This document shows, in pieces, positions 37,737 through 48,120 of a stretch of DNA of 64,000 nucleotides (positions are counted from its first letter, which is position 1; the number at the start of each line of letters is the position of its first letter). Source of the stretch: Pseudomonas fluorescens (lineage in GTDB: Bacteria; Pseudomonadota; Gammaproteobacteria; Pseudomonadales; Pseudomonadaceae); the NCBI RefSeq assembly GCF_000730425.1, contig NZ_CP008896.1:1674001-1738000 (forward strand), written 5' to 3'. The notes beneath the pieces were generated by a model, which worked only from the letters and a program-made list of their open reading frames with translations, was not told where the DNA came from and did no database searches. Both the position numbers and the translations under genes were made by a program.

Positions 37737-37812
37737 GAGCTGAGAGCCTGATGAGTTGCGCAGAGGTCGCCATTATAAAGCGGCGAAGCAGCAACGCCAC
37801 GCCTAAAACCGC

Positions 37813-37834
37813 AGGAGCCGGCTTGCCGGCTCCT
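37813..37834. repeat. REP palindrome after fimV
   Basis: AGGAGCCGGC, TT, GCCGGCTCCT, 11 bp after the fimV stop on its transcript side. The stem is followed on the minus strand by GCGG and no T-run, so it may stabilise the mRNA end rather than terminate. Confidence 0.88.
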
Positions 37835-37844
37835 ACAAAAGCGG

Positions 37845-40388
37845 TCAGGCCAGGCGGCTGAGCATTTCCTTGGCTTCGCTGCGCTGGCCGTCATCGCCTT
37901 CGGTGAGGACTTCGGCCAGGATGTCACGCGCACCGCCTTCATCACCCATGTCGATATAGGCCTGGGCCAGGTCCAGCTTGGTGGCGACTTCGTCGGTACC
38001 CGACAAGAAGTCGAACTCCGGCTCGTCGTCACCCTTGGCCGCGTCTTCAGCGGTGAAGCTCGGCTCGATCGACGGGCTTTCCAGGCTCTGCGACAGGCGC
38101 TCCAGCTCGGCGTTGACATCGTCAAGCTCCGAAGCGAACGCATCCGGCTTGTCCAATGGCGCGGGTTCGTCGGCCAGGGACAGGTCGAAGTCTTCCGGCA
38201 AGTCAAAATCGCCCAGTGCGGCCGGCGCCAGAGTGGGCGGCTCTACCGGTGGCAGATCTTTCATCTGCTCTTCCAGGCCCGAGAGGAAGTCATCGTCGGA
38301 CTGGGAAACCGGCGCATCCAACTGCAAGTCAAGGTCGAAATCCGATAGATCGTCCTCGCCGGCCTTGGTGTCGGTCTGCTGTTGCAATACCGATTCAAAG
38401 CTCAGGTCATCGACCTCGGGCGCAACCACTGCCGGCGATGCGGCCTCCAGGTCATCCAGGCTCAGGTCGAAGTCAGTATCGAAAGCGTCGGTTTCAGCCG
38501 TGGCGGTAGGCGCCGGTTCTTCCTGGAGCAGGTCCTTGACGTACTGTGCATCCAGCGCAGCGGCGGCGACTGCCGCACTGACGCCCGCCGCCAGCACGGC
38601 CATGGCCGGGTAGCGACTTTTCAACAGTTCGACCTGAGCGTGATTCTCGCCGTTGGCGACCAGTTGGCGCTCCTGGGTCACGAAGCCATCCTTGTCGCCC
38701 TGCTGGCCGTAGACTTCCAGGAGTTTGAGGCGCAGGTCACTGCGCTTGGGCTCCAGCTGGATCGCCTCCTCAAGTACGGCTGCTGCCTGGTTCAAGTGCC
38801 CACGGTCCAGGTGGGACTGGGCCAGTGCCAGGGCGTCGGAGGAGCCGGGCTCGATGATGGGCTTGCTCGGCGGAGCCATGCTGGTCGCTGGGGCTGGTAC
38901 AGGCGCCACCGGGACTGGAGCTGGAGCTGGAGCTGGAGCTGGAGCTGGAGCCAGCTTGACGTTTGCCGCCGGGACTTCAAGGCCTTCGAAGCTGTCCGAC
39001 GACAAGTCCTGTTCAAGCTTCGAGGAAAACTCCGGCTCCTCGGCCAGTGCTCGCGCCATGCGCAGGTGTTTTTCCTCTTCCAGGCGCGCATTGCGATGCC
39101 GCGCCCATAGCAGCAGGAGCAACAACACTAACAGGCCAGCAGCACCGCCGATCACTCCAAGAACGATGGGGCTGGTCAGCAGGTCATTGTATTTGCCTTC
39201 GGTACTGGCCACGGGCGCAGGCTCAACCGGGCTTTCCACGGGTGCAGCCACAGGCGCTTCGGCGGCCGAAGCCGATGCAGCAGGTGCTGCAGCCAACTCG
39301 GCAGGCATCACCGCAGGCTGCGCCGGGACGCCGCCCTCTGCCTGCAACTTGGCCAATTGGTTGTTCTTCAGTTCGATCAACCGTTGCAACTTGTCCAACT
39401 GACTCTGCAGGTCAGTCATGCGGCTTTTCAGTTCTTCATTTTCACGGCGGGTCGAATCCAGGCTTTCCTGGGTCACTGCCAACTTGTTGCTCAAGGCCTT
39501 GCTATCACCCGCCGCGCCTTTGACACCCGCCTTGGCGGCCTCGGCCGAGACCAGGCTCAGGTTGTCCTTGGCGGCTGTTTGCGACGGCGCAGCACCGGCC
39601 TGGGTGCGCTTGGTGGCGTCCAGTTGCTGACGCCCCGCGGCCTGATTGGTGGCGCCGCGACGCCCCTGGCGCCAGGCCGCGTTCTGCGCTGTCACTTCGG
39701 CAATCGCCTGGGGTTGCGGCAGGCTGGTGCTTTGTACCGGATCCGGCAGGCGCAATACCTGGCCGGTTTTCATGCGGTTGATATTGCCGTCGACAAATGC
39801 ATCCGGATTCAGCGCCTGGATCGCCAGCATGGTCTGCTGGATCGAGCCGCCATTGCGATTTTTCGCGGCGATTTCCCAGAGGGTATCCCGGGAAGTCGTG
39901 GTGTGCTCGGGCGCCTTGCTTACGCCGCCGGTGGCAGGTGCTGCGAGACGCGGCGCCGGGACGCCGGCCTGCGGGGCCTGTTGCTCGAACTTGGCCGGGT
40001 CCAGCAATACGCTGTAGTCACGCATCAGCCGGCCATTGGGCCATTGCACCTGCAACAGGAAGCGCACATAGGAATCGGGTAATGGTTTGCTGGACGTGAC
40101 GCGAACCACGCTGCGACCGCTGGGGTTGAGCACCGGTGTGAACGTCAGCTCATCGAGGAACGCCCGGCGATCGACACCCGCATCCACAAAGGCCTGGGAA
40201 GACGCGAGGCTAGGCACGATATCGGAAGCTGTCAGCCCACCCACGTCGAGCAACTCGATCTCCACCGACAACGGCTGGTTCAACTTCGACTTGAGGGTCA
40301 TCTCCCCAAGTTGCAGCGCTTGCGCCATACCGGAGGACAGCGCCGAGACGGCCGCTATTGCTAACACCAGTTTGCGAACTTGAACCAT
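37845..40388 (-). CDS. fimV: Peptidoglycan-binding hub protein FimV
   Basis: 847 residues. Signal peptide (LAIAAVSALSSGMAQA), the FimV N-terminal domain (LQLGEMTLKSKLNQPLSVEIEL), a LysM module (TSRDTLWEIAAKNRNGGSIQQTM, about 165-215), a coiled coil (about 305-355), a transmembrane helix (VLGVIGGAAGLLVLLLLLLW, about 405-425), a long acidic cytoplasmic part with TPR-like segments and the conserved FimV C-terminal domain (ATKLDLAQAYIDMGDEGGAR). It organises type IV pilus assembly and polar signalling. ATG 40388 is chosen for the signal peptide. A CTGGAG microsatellite encodes an Ala-Pro run. Confidence 0.96.
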   Translation of the reverse strand: MVQVRKLVLAIAAVSALSSGMAQALQLGEMTLKSKLNQPLSVEIELLDVGGLTASDIVPSLASSQAFVDAGVDRRAFLDELTFTPVLNPSGRSVVRVTSSKPLPDSYVRFLLQVQWPNGRLMRDYSVLLDPAKFEQQAPQAGVPAPRLAAPATGGVSKAPEHTTTSRDTLWEIAAKNRNGGSIQQTMLAIQALNPDAFVDGNINRMKTGQVLRLPDPVQSTSLPQPQAIAEVTAQNAAWRQGRRGATNQAAGRQQLDATKRTQAGAAPSQTAAKDNLSLVSAEAAKAGVKGAAGDSKALSNKLAVTQESLDSTRRENEELKSRMTDLQSQLDKLQRLIELKNNQLAKLQAEGGVPAQPAVMPAELAAAPAASASAAEAPVAAPVESPVEPAPVASTEGKYNDLLTSPIVLGVIGGAAGLLVLLLLLLWARHRNARLEEEKHLRMARALAEEPEFSSKLEQDLSSDSFEGLEVPAANVKLAPAPAPAPAPAPVPVAPVPAPATSMAPPSKPIIEPGSSDALALAQSHLDRGHLNQAAAVLEEAIQLEPKRSDLRLKLLEVYGQQGDKDGFVTQERQLVANGENHAQVELLKSRYPAMAVLAAGVSAAVAAAALDAQYVKDLLQEEPAPTATAETDAFDTDFDLSLDDLEAASPAVVAPEVDDLSFESVLQQQTDTKAGEDDLSDFDLDLQLDAPVSQSDDDFLSGLEEQMKDLPPVEPPTLAPAALGDFDLPEDFDLSLADEPAPLDKPDAFASELDDVNAELERLSQSLESPSIEPSFTAEDAAKGDDEPEFDFLSGTDEVATKLDLAQAYIDMGDEGGARDILAEVLTEGDDGQRSEAKEMLSRLA
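38915..38950. repeat. Hexanucleotide repeat (CTGGAG)6 inside fimV
   Basis: Six perfect CTGGAG units encode the alternating Ala-Pro stretch in the cytoplasmic linker of FimV. Changes in copy number keep the frame, so length variation between strains is likely. Confidence 0.95.
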
Positions 40389-40550
40389 AGCCTCATCCTT
40401 TGTTTGAACACTCCTCGGCTCGCGAGAAGGTTGGGTACCGCTGCCATTCGGCATGGCGAGCCGATGGGTCACCGACGCGCAACTTTTCCTGCATGGGGCC
40501 AAGCATAGCGCTTGGCTAGAATCAATCTACAAATTGCCGCCAAGTATCTT

Positions 40551-41561
40551 TTACACAAGGCGTTTTATCAACAACTGTGCCAGCTGCACGGCGTTAAGCG
40601 CAGCACCTTTGCGTACGTTATCTGACGTCAGCCACACGTTTAGTTCCGCTGGGTCGTCAATACCGGCCCGCACCCGGCCAACGTAGACCACGTCCTGACC
40701 GACCGCATCCCCAACCGCTGTAGGGTAATCACCCTCTTCCACCAGCTCGATGCCCGGCGCCGACGCCAACAGGCGATTCACTGCACCAAGGTCCACAGCC
40801 GCCGCCAGTTGCAGGGACACGCTCAGGCTATCGCCAAAAAACACCGGAGCTTGAACACAGGTCGCGGAAATCTTCAGCAAAGGTAATTCAAGCAGGCTGC
40901 GCAGTTCGTGGACCAGGCGCTTTTCCAGGGGGGTGTGGCCCTGCGCGTCGGGCGTGCCGACCTGGGCCAACAGGTTGAAGGCCATTTGCCTGTCAAAAAA
41001 CCTGGGCTCCAGGGGCCGCACATTCAGCAGCTCGGCAGTTTGCCGGGCCAATTCGCTGACGGCTTCACGGCCCTGGGCAGACACGGCCAGGTTGGCAGTG
41101 ACGCTGACACGCTGGATGTCCAACAGGCCGCGCAACGGTGCGAGGAGCACCGCCAGGTAGCTGGCGCACGGGCTTGGACTGCCGACCTGGAAGGGCTTTT
41201 TCAAATCGTCCAGCACCTGGGCATTGGCTTCCGGCACAACCTGGGGCGCCTGTTCGGCCGGCAAGGCGCCAGACAGGTCGATCAATGAGCAGCCGGCTGC
41301 CGTGGCGCGCGGGGCAAAACTCAGGGTGACCGCAGGGCCTGCCGCGAAGAAGGCCAGTTGTACCTTGCTGAAATCGAACTCATCGACTTCCCGTACCCGC
41401 ACATTCTTGCCGCGAAACGGCACCGACGCGCCGGCCGACTCGCTGCTGGCCAGCAGGTGCAAGGCGCCCACCGGGAAGTCCAGTTCTTCGAGGATCTGCA
41501 CCAGGGTTTCGCCAACCGTACCGGTGGCGCCGATTACGGCGATATCAAAGGTCTGGGTCAT
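40551..41561 (-). CDS. Aspartate-semialdehyde dehydrogenase-like protein (USG-1 type), probably not catalytic
   Basis: 336 residues with the Rossmann start IAVIGATGTVGETLVQILEELDFP and the ASADH dimer domain. The nucleophile Cys position is kept (SPSPCASYLAVL), but the substrate Arg and catalytic His of the neighbouring true Asd ([12 protein letters not shown]) are replaced: here the aligned segment is CVQAPVFFGDSL. So it fits the USG-1 paralogs that lost the activity. It lies between fimV and asd, as in other pseudomonads. ATG 41561 has GAGG 8 nt upstream. Confidence 0.9.
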   Translation of the reverse strand: MTQTFDIAVIGATGTVGETLVQILEELDFPVGALHLLASSESAGASVPFRGKNVRVREVDEFDFSKVQLAFFAAGPAVTLSFAPRATAAGCSLIDLSGALPAEQAPQVVPEANAQVLDDLKKPFQVGSPSPCASYLAVLLAPLRGLLDIQRVSVTANLAVSAQGREAVSELARQTAELLNVRPLEPRFFDRQMAFNLLAQVGTPDAQGHTPLEKRLVHELRSLLELPLLKISATCVQAPVFFGDSLSVSLQLAAAVDLGAVNRLLASAPGIELVEEGDYPTAVGDAVGQDVVYVGRVRAGIDDPAELNVWLTSDNVRKGAALNAVQLAQLLIKRLV

Positions 41562-41671
41562 GGAGGCTGCCTCGGGCATTGCGGGGGGAGCGGCACTTTA
41601 CCGGGTGGTGGGGGGTGAGGCAATTGGCCTGGGCTTTGTGGTGTGCCCGCGATGACGGCCCCAGGCACAAC

Positions 41672-41704
41672 AAAAAACCCGCGCCTGTCACCAGGGCGCG
41701 GGTT
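41672..41704 (-). terminator. Terminator of asd
   Basis: On the minus strand AACCCGCGCC, a 9-nt loop, GGCGCGGGTT followed by TTTTG, 20 bp after the asd stop. Confidence 0.93.
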
Positions 41705-41724
41705 CCTTTAACACCATGAAGCGA

Positions 41725-42837
41725 TCAACGCTCCAGCAGGATCCGCAACATCCGGCGCAACGGCTCGGCCGCGCCCCACAGCAGTTGGTCACCCACGGTG
41801 AAGGCGCCCAGGTACTGGGTGCCCATGTTCAGCTTGCGCAGACGCCCCACTGGCACATTCAGGGTACCGGTAACCTTGGTCGGGCTCAGCTCCTGCATGC
41901 TGATCTCACGGCTGTTGGGCACCAGCTTGACCCATGGGTTGTGCTGGCTGATCAGCCCTTCGATATCGGCAATCGGCACATCTTTGTTGAGCTTGATGGT
42001 CAGCGCCTGGCTGTGGCAGCGCATGGCGCCGATGCGCACGCAGATACCGTCCACCGGGATCGGGTTCTTGAAGCGCCCGAGGATCTTGTTGGTCTCGGCC
42101 TGGGCCTTCCACTCTTCACGGCTCTGGCCGTTCGGCAGTTCCTTGTCGATCCATGGGATCAGGCTGCCGGCCAATGGCACACCGAAGTTCTCGGTCGGGT
42201 AGGCTTCGCTGCGCATGGCCTCGGCCACACGACGGTCGATGTCGAGGATCGCGCTGGCCGGGTCGGCCAGTTGATCGGCAACGGCAGCGTGGGTCGCCCC
42301 CATCTGCTTGATCAGCTCACGCATGTTCTGCGCACCGGCACCGGAGGCCGCCTGGTAGGTCATGGCGCTCATCCACTCCACCAGCCCGGCTTCGAACAGG
42401 CCGCCCAGGCCCATCAACATCAGGCTGACGGTGCAGTTGCCGCCGACATAGTTCTTGGTGCCGGCGTCGAGCTGCTGGTCGATGACCTTGCGGTTGACCG
42501 GGTCGAGGATGATCACCGCGTCATCCTGCATGCGCAGGCTGGACGCCGCGTCGATCCAATAGCCCTGCCAGCCGGCTTCGCGCAGTTTGGGGAAGACTTC
42601 GCTGGTGTAGTCGCCGCCCTGGCAGGTCAGAATGACGTCGAGGGTCTTGAGCTCTTCAATGTTGTAGGCGTCCTTGAGCGGGGCGATATCCTTGCCCACG
42701 GACGGCCCTTGGCCACCGACATTCGAAGTGGTGAAAAACACCGGCTCAATAAGATCGAAATCCTGCTCTTCCAGCATCCGCTGCATGAGCACGGAACCGA
42801 CCATACCGCGCCAACCGATCAGACCTACACGTTTCAT
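41725..42837 (-). CDS. asd: Aspartate-semialdehyde dehydrogenase
   Basis: 370 residues, reduces aspartyl phosphate to aspartate semialdehyde for Lys, Met, Thr and diaminopimelate. [17 protein letters not shown] binds NADP; the nucleophile is in [16 protein letters not shown]; Arg and His are in [18 protein letters not shown]. It has its own terminator. leuB is 64 bp upstream. Confidence 0.98.
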   Translation of the reverse strand: MKRVGLIGWRGMVGSVLMQRMLEEQDFDLIEPVFFTTSNVGGQGPSVGKDIAPLKDAYNIEELKTLDVILTCQGGDYTSEVFPKLREAGWQGYWIDAASSLRMQDDAVIILDPVNRKVIDQQLDAGTKNYVGGNCTVSLMLMGLGGLFEAGLVEWMSAMTYQAASGAGAQNMRELIKQMGATHAAVADQLADPASAILDIDRRVAEAMRSEAYPTENFGVPLAGSLIPWIDKELPNGQSREEWKAQAETNKILGRFKNPIPVDGICVRIGAMRCHSQALTIKLNKDVPIADIEGLISQHNPWVKLVPNSREISMQELSPTKVTGTLNVPVGRLRKLNMGTQYLGAFTVGDQLLWGAAEPLRRMLRILLER

Positions 42838-42901
42838 CGCAACTACACCTTGTTAAAAAGTGGGCCGCCTTGCAGCAACAACTGCAAGCGGGCCCGAGAG
42901 A

Positions 42902-43984
<1,083 letters not shown>

Positions 43985-44032
43985 GCTTTCCTCATTTCAT
44001 CGGGCGACCTGCCCATGGGCAGGTCGGGAAAA

Positions 44033-44800
44033 TTATTTGCGTTCGGCCCAGACCACCAGCACGTCGGTGCTGAAGGTGCCGTCGGCTTGAATCTCGAAAT
44101 AGTCGCGGACTTCCTGGCCCATCGCCTTTTGCAACGCCAGGATCGCGGCGCGCAATACCTCTGGCGTGCGCATGCGCTCGACCCACGAGGTGTATTCCAG
44201 GCGCAGGCGCTGGCGGCTGCTGTTGCGCACATGCAGGCCGGCTTCGCTGAGCAGGCGCATCCACTCGCCGGCCGAATAATCGCGCACGTGGCTGGTGTCA
44301 CGCAGCACTTCGACGGTTTGCAGATAAGTGTCCAACAGCGGACTGCCCGGTGACAAGACATCGACAAAGGCTGCCACGCCGCCCGGCTTGAGCACCCGGC
44401 GCACTTCGCGCAGGGCCAGGCCCAGGTCACTCCAGTGATGGGCCGAGTAGCGGCTGAACACGAAGTCGAACTCGCCATCGGCGAACGGCAAGCGCTCCGC
44501 GGCGCCGTGCAGGGTGCGAATATTGTCCAGGCCCCGGTCCGCCGCGGCGGCGGCAACCACGTCGAGCATCGGCTGCGACAGGTCGTAGGCCACCACTTCT
44601 TTGACCAGCGGTGCTACGTGGAAACTCACGTGACCGGCGCCACAGCCCAGGTCCAGCAAGCGTGCAGCGCCCTGCCCGGCCAGTTCGGCCTGCAGCAGTG
44701 CAAATTCGCTGCCCTGGGCGTGCACGGCACTGCTCAGGTAGGCCGAGGCCTGTTCGCCGAATTGTTTTTGCACGACTTGGGTGTGGGCGGTGGTGGTCAT
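44033..44800 (-). CDS. SAM-dependent methyltransferase (class I)
   Basis: 255 residues. Motif I LLDLGCGAGHVSFHVAPL, acidic loop VVAYDLSQPMLDVV, GAAERLPFADGEFDFVFSRYSAHHW and VLKPGGVAAFVDVLSP are those of Methyltransf_11 enzymes of the UbiE/YcgJ type. It always sits between leuD and leuB in pseudomonads I know of. Substrate unknown. AGGAG lies 8 nt before ATG 44800. Confidence 0.93.
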   Translation of the reverse strand: MTTTAHTQVVQKQFGEQASAYLSSAVHAQGSEFALLQAELAGQGAARLLDLGCGAGHVSFHVAPLVKEVVAYDLSQPMLDVVAAAAADRGLDNIRTLHGAAERLPFADGEFDFVFSRYSAHHWSDLGLALREVRRVLKPGGVAAFVDVLSPGSPLLDTYLQTVEVLRDTSHVRDYSAGEWMRLLSEAGLHVRNSSRQRLRLEYTSWVERMRTPEVLRAAILALQKAMGQEVRDYFEIQADGTFSTDVLVVWAERK

Positions 44801-44833
44801 GGTGATGCTCCTGGCTTTTGTGTTGCTCATACA

Positions 44834-44938
44834 GGCCCTTTCGCGAGCAAGCCCGCTCCCACATTCGACCGAGTTCCTTCAGTTGAAATGCGGTCGAATG
44901 TGGGAGCGGGCTTGCTCGCGAAGGGGCCAGTCCAGCCT
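44834..44938. repeat. REPIN (two REP arms in inverted orientation)
   Basis: GGCCC-TTTCGCGAGCAAGC at one end and GCTTGCTCGCGAAGGGGCC at the other, each continuing with CCGCTCCCACATTCGACC, give two arms of about 38 nt with a short central spacer. Lies between leuD and the methyltransferase gene and probably forms a long hairpin. Confidence 0.93.
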
Positions 44939-44946
44939 ACATAGAA

Positions 44947-45591
44947 TTACGCATCACGAAACAACCAAGGCTGGCTGGCCCGGTGCTTGGCTTCAAACGC
45001 TGCAATGGCATCGCCGTCCTGCAAAGTCAGGCCAATGTCGTCCAGGCCGTTGATCAGGCAGTGTTTACGGAACGCATCCACTTCAAAGTGGTACACCTTG
45101 CCGTCCGGGCGGGTCACGGTTTGCGCGGCCAGGTCGACGGTCAGCTGATAGCCCTCTTCGGCCTCCACCTGTTTGAACAGCTCGTCGACTTCTGCGTCGG
45201 TCAAGATGATCGGCAACAAACCGTTCTTGAAGCTGTTGTTGAAGAAAATGTCGGCATAGCTCGGCGCGATGATGCTGCGAAAACCGTATTCTTCCAGGGC
45301 CCACGGCGCGTGCTCACGGCTGGAGCCGCAGCCGAAGTTTTCCCGCGCCAGCAAGACACTGGCGCCCTGATAGCGCTCGGCGTTGAGCACGAAGTCCTTG
45401 TTCAACGGGCGCTTGGAGTTGTCCTGGTAGGCGTAGCCCACGTCCAGGTAGCGCCACTCATCGAACAGGTTGGGACCAAAACCGGTGCGTTTGATCGACT
45501 TCAGGAACTGCTTGGGGATGATCTGGTCGGTGTCCACGTTGGCACGATCCAACGGCGCGACAAGACCTGTGTGTTGGGTAAAAGCTCTCAT
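44947..45591 (-). CDS. leuD: 3-isopropylmalate dehydratase, small subunit
   Basis: 214 residues. [26 protein letters not shown] at the start, the swivelling domain motif [14 protein letters not shown] and [13 protein letters not shown]. Pairs with LeuC to isomerise isopropylmalate. 10 bp after leuC. Confidence 0.97.
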   Translation of the reverse strand: MRAFTQHTGLVAPLDRANVDTDQIIPKQFLKSIKRTGFGPNLFDEWRYLDVGYAYQDNSKRPLNKDFVLNAERYQGASVLLARENFGCGSSREHAPWALEEYGFRSIIAPSYADIFFNNSFKNGLLPIILTDAEVDELFKQVEAEEGYQLTVDLAAQTVTRPDGKVYHFEVDAFRKHCLINGLDDIGLTLQDGDAIAAFEAKHRASQPWLFRDA

Positions 45592-45601
45592 CGGGTATTC
45601 C

Positions 45602-47020
45602 TCAGATCAATTCGCGGACGTCGATGAAACGACCGTTGACAGCCGCCGCGGCGGCCATGGCCGGGCTGACCAGATGGGTACGGCCGCCAGCGCCCTGGCG
45701 CCCTTCGAAGTTACGGTTGGAGGTGGACGCACAATGTTCGCCGGACTCCAAACGGTCCGGGTTCATCGCCAGGCACATCGAGCAACCCGGTTCGCGCCAT
45801 TCAAAACCGGCTTCGAGGAAGATTTTGTCCAGGCCTTCGGCTTCAGCCTGGGCCTTCACCAGGCCCGAACCTGGCACCACAATGGCCTGCTTGATGGTCG
45901 AAGCCACCTTGCGGCCCTTGGCGATCACCGCCGCAGCCCGCAGATCTTCGATCCGCGAGTTGGTGCAAGAACCGATAAACACACGGTCCAACTGGATGTC
46001 GGTGATTGCCTGGTTGGCTTTCAAGCCCATGTACTTCAAGGCCCGCTCGATGGAGCCGCGCTTGACCAGGTCGGTTTCCCTGGCCGGGTCTGGGACGTTT
46101 TGATCAACGGCCAGGACCATTTCCGGCGAGGTGCCCCAGCTGACTTGCGGCTTGATCTGGGCCGCGTCGAGTTCGACCACGGTGTCGAACACCGCATCGG
46201 CGTCGGAAACCAGGTCTTTCCACGCCTCTACGGCGGCACTCCAATCGGCGCCTTGCGGAGCGAATGGACGGCCCTTGACGTACTCGACGGTTTTTTCATC
46301 CGCCGCCACCATGCCCACGCGGGCACCGGCTTCGATGGACATATTGCAAATGGTCATGCGGCCTTCGATGGACAGGTCGCGAATAGCGCTGCCGGCAAAT
46401 TCGATGGCATGACCGTTGCCGCCGGCGGTACCGATCTTGCCGATCACTGCCAGCACGATGTCCTTGGCCGTCACGCCGAAGGGCAAGGTGCCTTCGACCC
46501 GCACCAGCATGTTCTTCATTTTCTTGGCGACCAGGCACTGGGTGGCGAACACATGCTCCACCTCGGAAGTACCAATACCGTGGGCCAGGGCGCCGAACGC
46601 ACCATGGGTCGAGGTATGGGAGTCACCGCAGACCACGGTCATGCCCGGCAAGGTCGCCCCCTGCTCCGGGCCGATGACGTGGACGATGCCCTGGCGCACG
46701 TCATTCATCTTGAACTCGGTGATGCCGTACTCGTCGCAATAGTCGTCGAGGGTCTGGACCTGCAAACGCGAGACCTGGTCGGCAATGGCTTCGATACCGC
46801 CCTTGCGTTCCGGGGTGGTCGGCACGTTGTGGTCCGGGGTGGCGATGATCGAGTCGACGCGCCAAGGCTTGCGCCCGGCCAGTCGCAGGCCTTCGAACGC
46901 TTGGGGCGAGGTCACTTCATGGATGATGTGACGGTCGATGTAGATCAGCGATGACCCATCATCGCGCCGTTTCACTTCATGGGAATCCCAGAGTTTGTCG
47001 TAAAGCGTTTTGCCGGCCAT
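45602..47020 (-). CDS. leuC: 3-isopropylmalate dehydratase, large subunit
   Basis: 472-residue aconitase-like protein. The 4Fe-4S ligands are visible in [16 protein letters not shown] and [41 protein letters not shown] is the substrate-binding stretch. It is divergent from the LysR gene over a 146-bp intergenic region. Confidence 0.98.
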   Translation of the reverse strand: MAGKTLYDKLWDSHEVKRRDDGSSLIYIDRHIIHEVTSPQAFEGLRLAGRKPWRVDSIIATPDHNVPTTPERKGGIEAIADQVSRLQVQTLDDYCDEYGITEFKMNDVRQGIVHVIGPEQGATLPGMTVVCGDSHTSTHGAFGALAHGIGTSEVEHVFATQCLVAKKMKNMLVRVEGTLPFGVTAKDIVLAVIGKIGTAGGNGHAIEFAGSAIRDLSIEGRMTICNMSIEAGARVGMVAADEKTVEYVKGRPFAPQGADWSAAVEAWKDLVSDADAVFDTVVELDAAQIKPQVSWGTSPEMVLAVDQNVPDPARETDLVKRGSIERALKYMGLKANQAITDIQLDRVFIGSCTNSRIEDLRAAAVIAKGRKVASTIKQAIVVPGSGLVKAQAEAEGLDKIFLEAGFEWREPGCSMCLAMNPDRLESGEHCASTSNRNFEGRQGAGGRTHLVSPAMAAAAAVNGRFIDVRELI

Positions 47021-47166
47021 CAGTCGGTCCTCATCAGCGTCTTTCTATGCCCTGGGCGTTGAACGATTCAATAACCCTTTGGCTTGTGAGGCTGATGCTA
47101 TGGCGTTACATTAAATAACTCAAATTCATATTTTTCATGCTTTGGATAACCCACTGGAATACCACC

Positions 47167-48057
47167 ATGGACCTGGCCAACCTCAATGCATTTATCGCCA
47201 TCGCCGAAACCGGCAGCTTCTCCGGGGCCGGGGAACGCCTGCACCTGACACAACCGGCAATCAGCAAGCGCATCGCCGGCCTGGAGCAGCAACTGAAGGT
47301 GCGTCTGTTTGATCGACTGGGTCGTGAAGTGGGCCTGACAGAGGCCGGACGCGCCCTGCTACCGCGGGCCTATCAGATCCTCAATGTGCTGGACGACACC
47401 CGGCGCGCCCTGACCAACCTGACCGGCGAAGTCAGCGGGCGCCTGACTCTGGCCACCAGCCATCACATCGGCCTGCACCGCCTGCCCCCGGTTTTGCGTA
47501 CGTTCACCCGAAAATACCCGAACGTAGCGCTGGATATTCAATTCCTCGATTCGGAAGTCGCCTACGAGGAAATTCTCCATGGCCGGGCCGAGGTGGCCGT
47601 CATCACCCTGGCGCCGGAGCCCCACAGCCTCGTGCAGGCCACGCCGGTGTGGGATGACCCCCTGGATTTCGTGGTAGCGCCCGAACATAACCTGGCCAGT
47701 AACGGCACCATCAGCCTGGCCGACATTGCCCGACACCCGGCGGTATTCCCCGGCGGCAATACCTTTACCCACCATATCGTGCACCGGCTGTTCGAGACCC
47801 AGGGCCTGACGCCGAACATCGCCATGAGTACCAACTACCTGGAAACCATCAAGATGATGGTCTCCATCGGCCTGGCCTGGAGCGTTCTGCCGCGCACCAT
47901 GCTCGATGATCAGGTGGCCAGCATCGCTTTACCGGGCATACAGCTCAGTCGCCAGCTAGGCTATATCGTGCACACCGAAAGGACGCTGTCGAACGCTGCG
48001 CGGGCCTTCATGAGCCTATTGGATGCACAGGTCGATCCGGCTGGGATGCCGGCATGA
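47167..48057 (+). CDS. LysR-family regulator divergent from leuC
   Basis: 296 residues with an N-terminal helix-turn-helix (MDLANLNAFIAIAETGSFSGAGERLHLTQPAISKRIAGLEQQL) and a C-terminal effector domain. ATG 47167 is the typical LysR start. The divergent position and the shared A+T-rich 146-bp gap make it the likely local regulator of leuCD(-methyltransferase-leuB); by analogy the ligand may be a leucine intermediate. Confidence 0.93.
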   Translation: MDLANLNAFIAIAETGSFSGAGERLHLTQPAISKRIAGLEQQLKVRLFDRLGREVGLTEAGRALLPRAYQILNVLDDTRRALTNLTGEVSGRLTLATSHHIGLHRLPPVLRTFTRKYPNVALDIQFLDSEVAYEEILHGRAEVAVITLAPEPHSLVQATPVWDDPLDFVVAPEHNLASNGTISLADIARHPAVFPGGNTFTHHIVHRLFETQGLTPNIAMSTNYLETIKMMVSIGLAWSVLPRTMLDDQVASIALPGIQLSRQLGYIVHTERTLSNAARAFMSLLDAQVDPAGMPA

Positions 48058-48120
48058 GGCCGTGCGGCCTGTAGACCCTGTTCCCGCGCCGAATGACCAT
48101 CGAGCCAAGGCCCCTTGATA

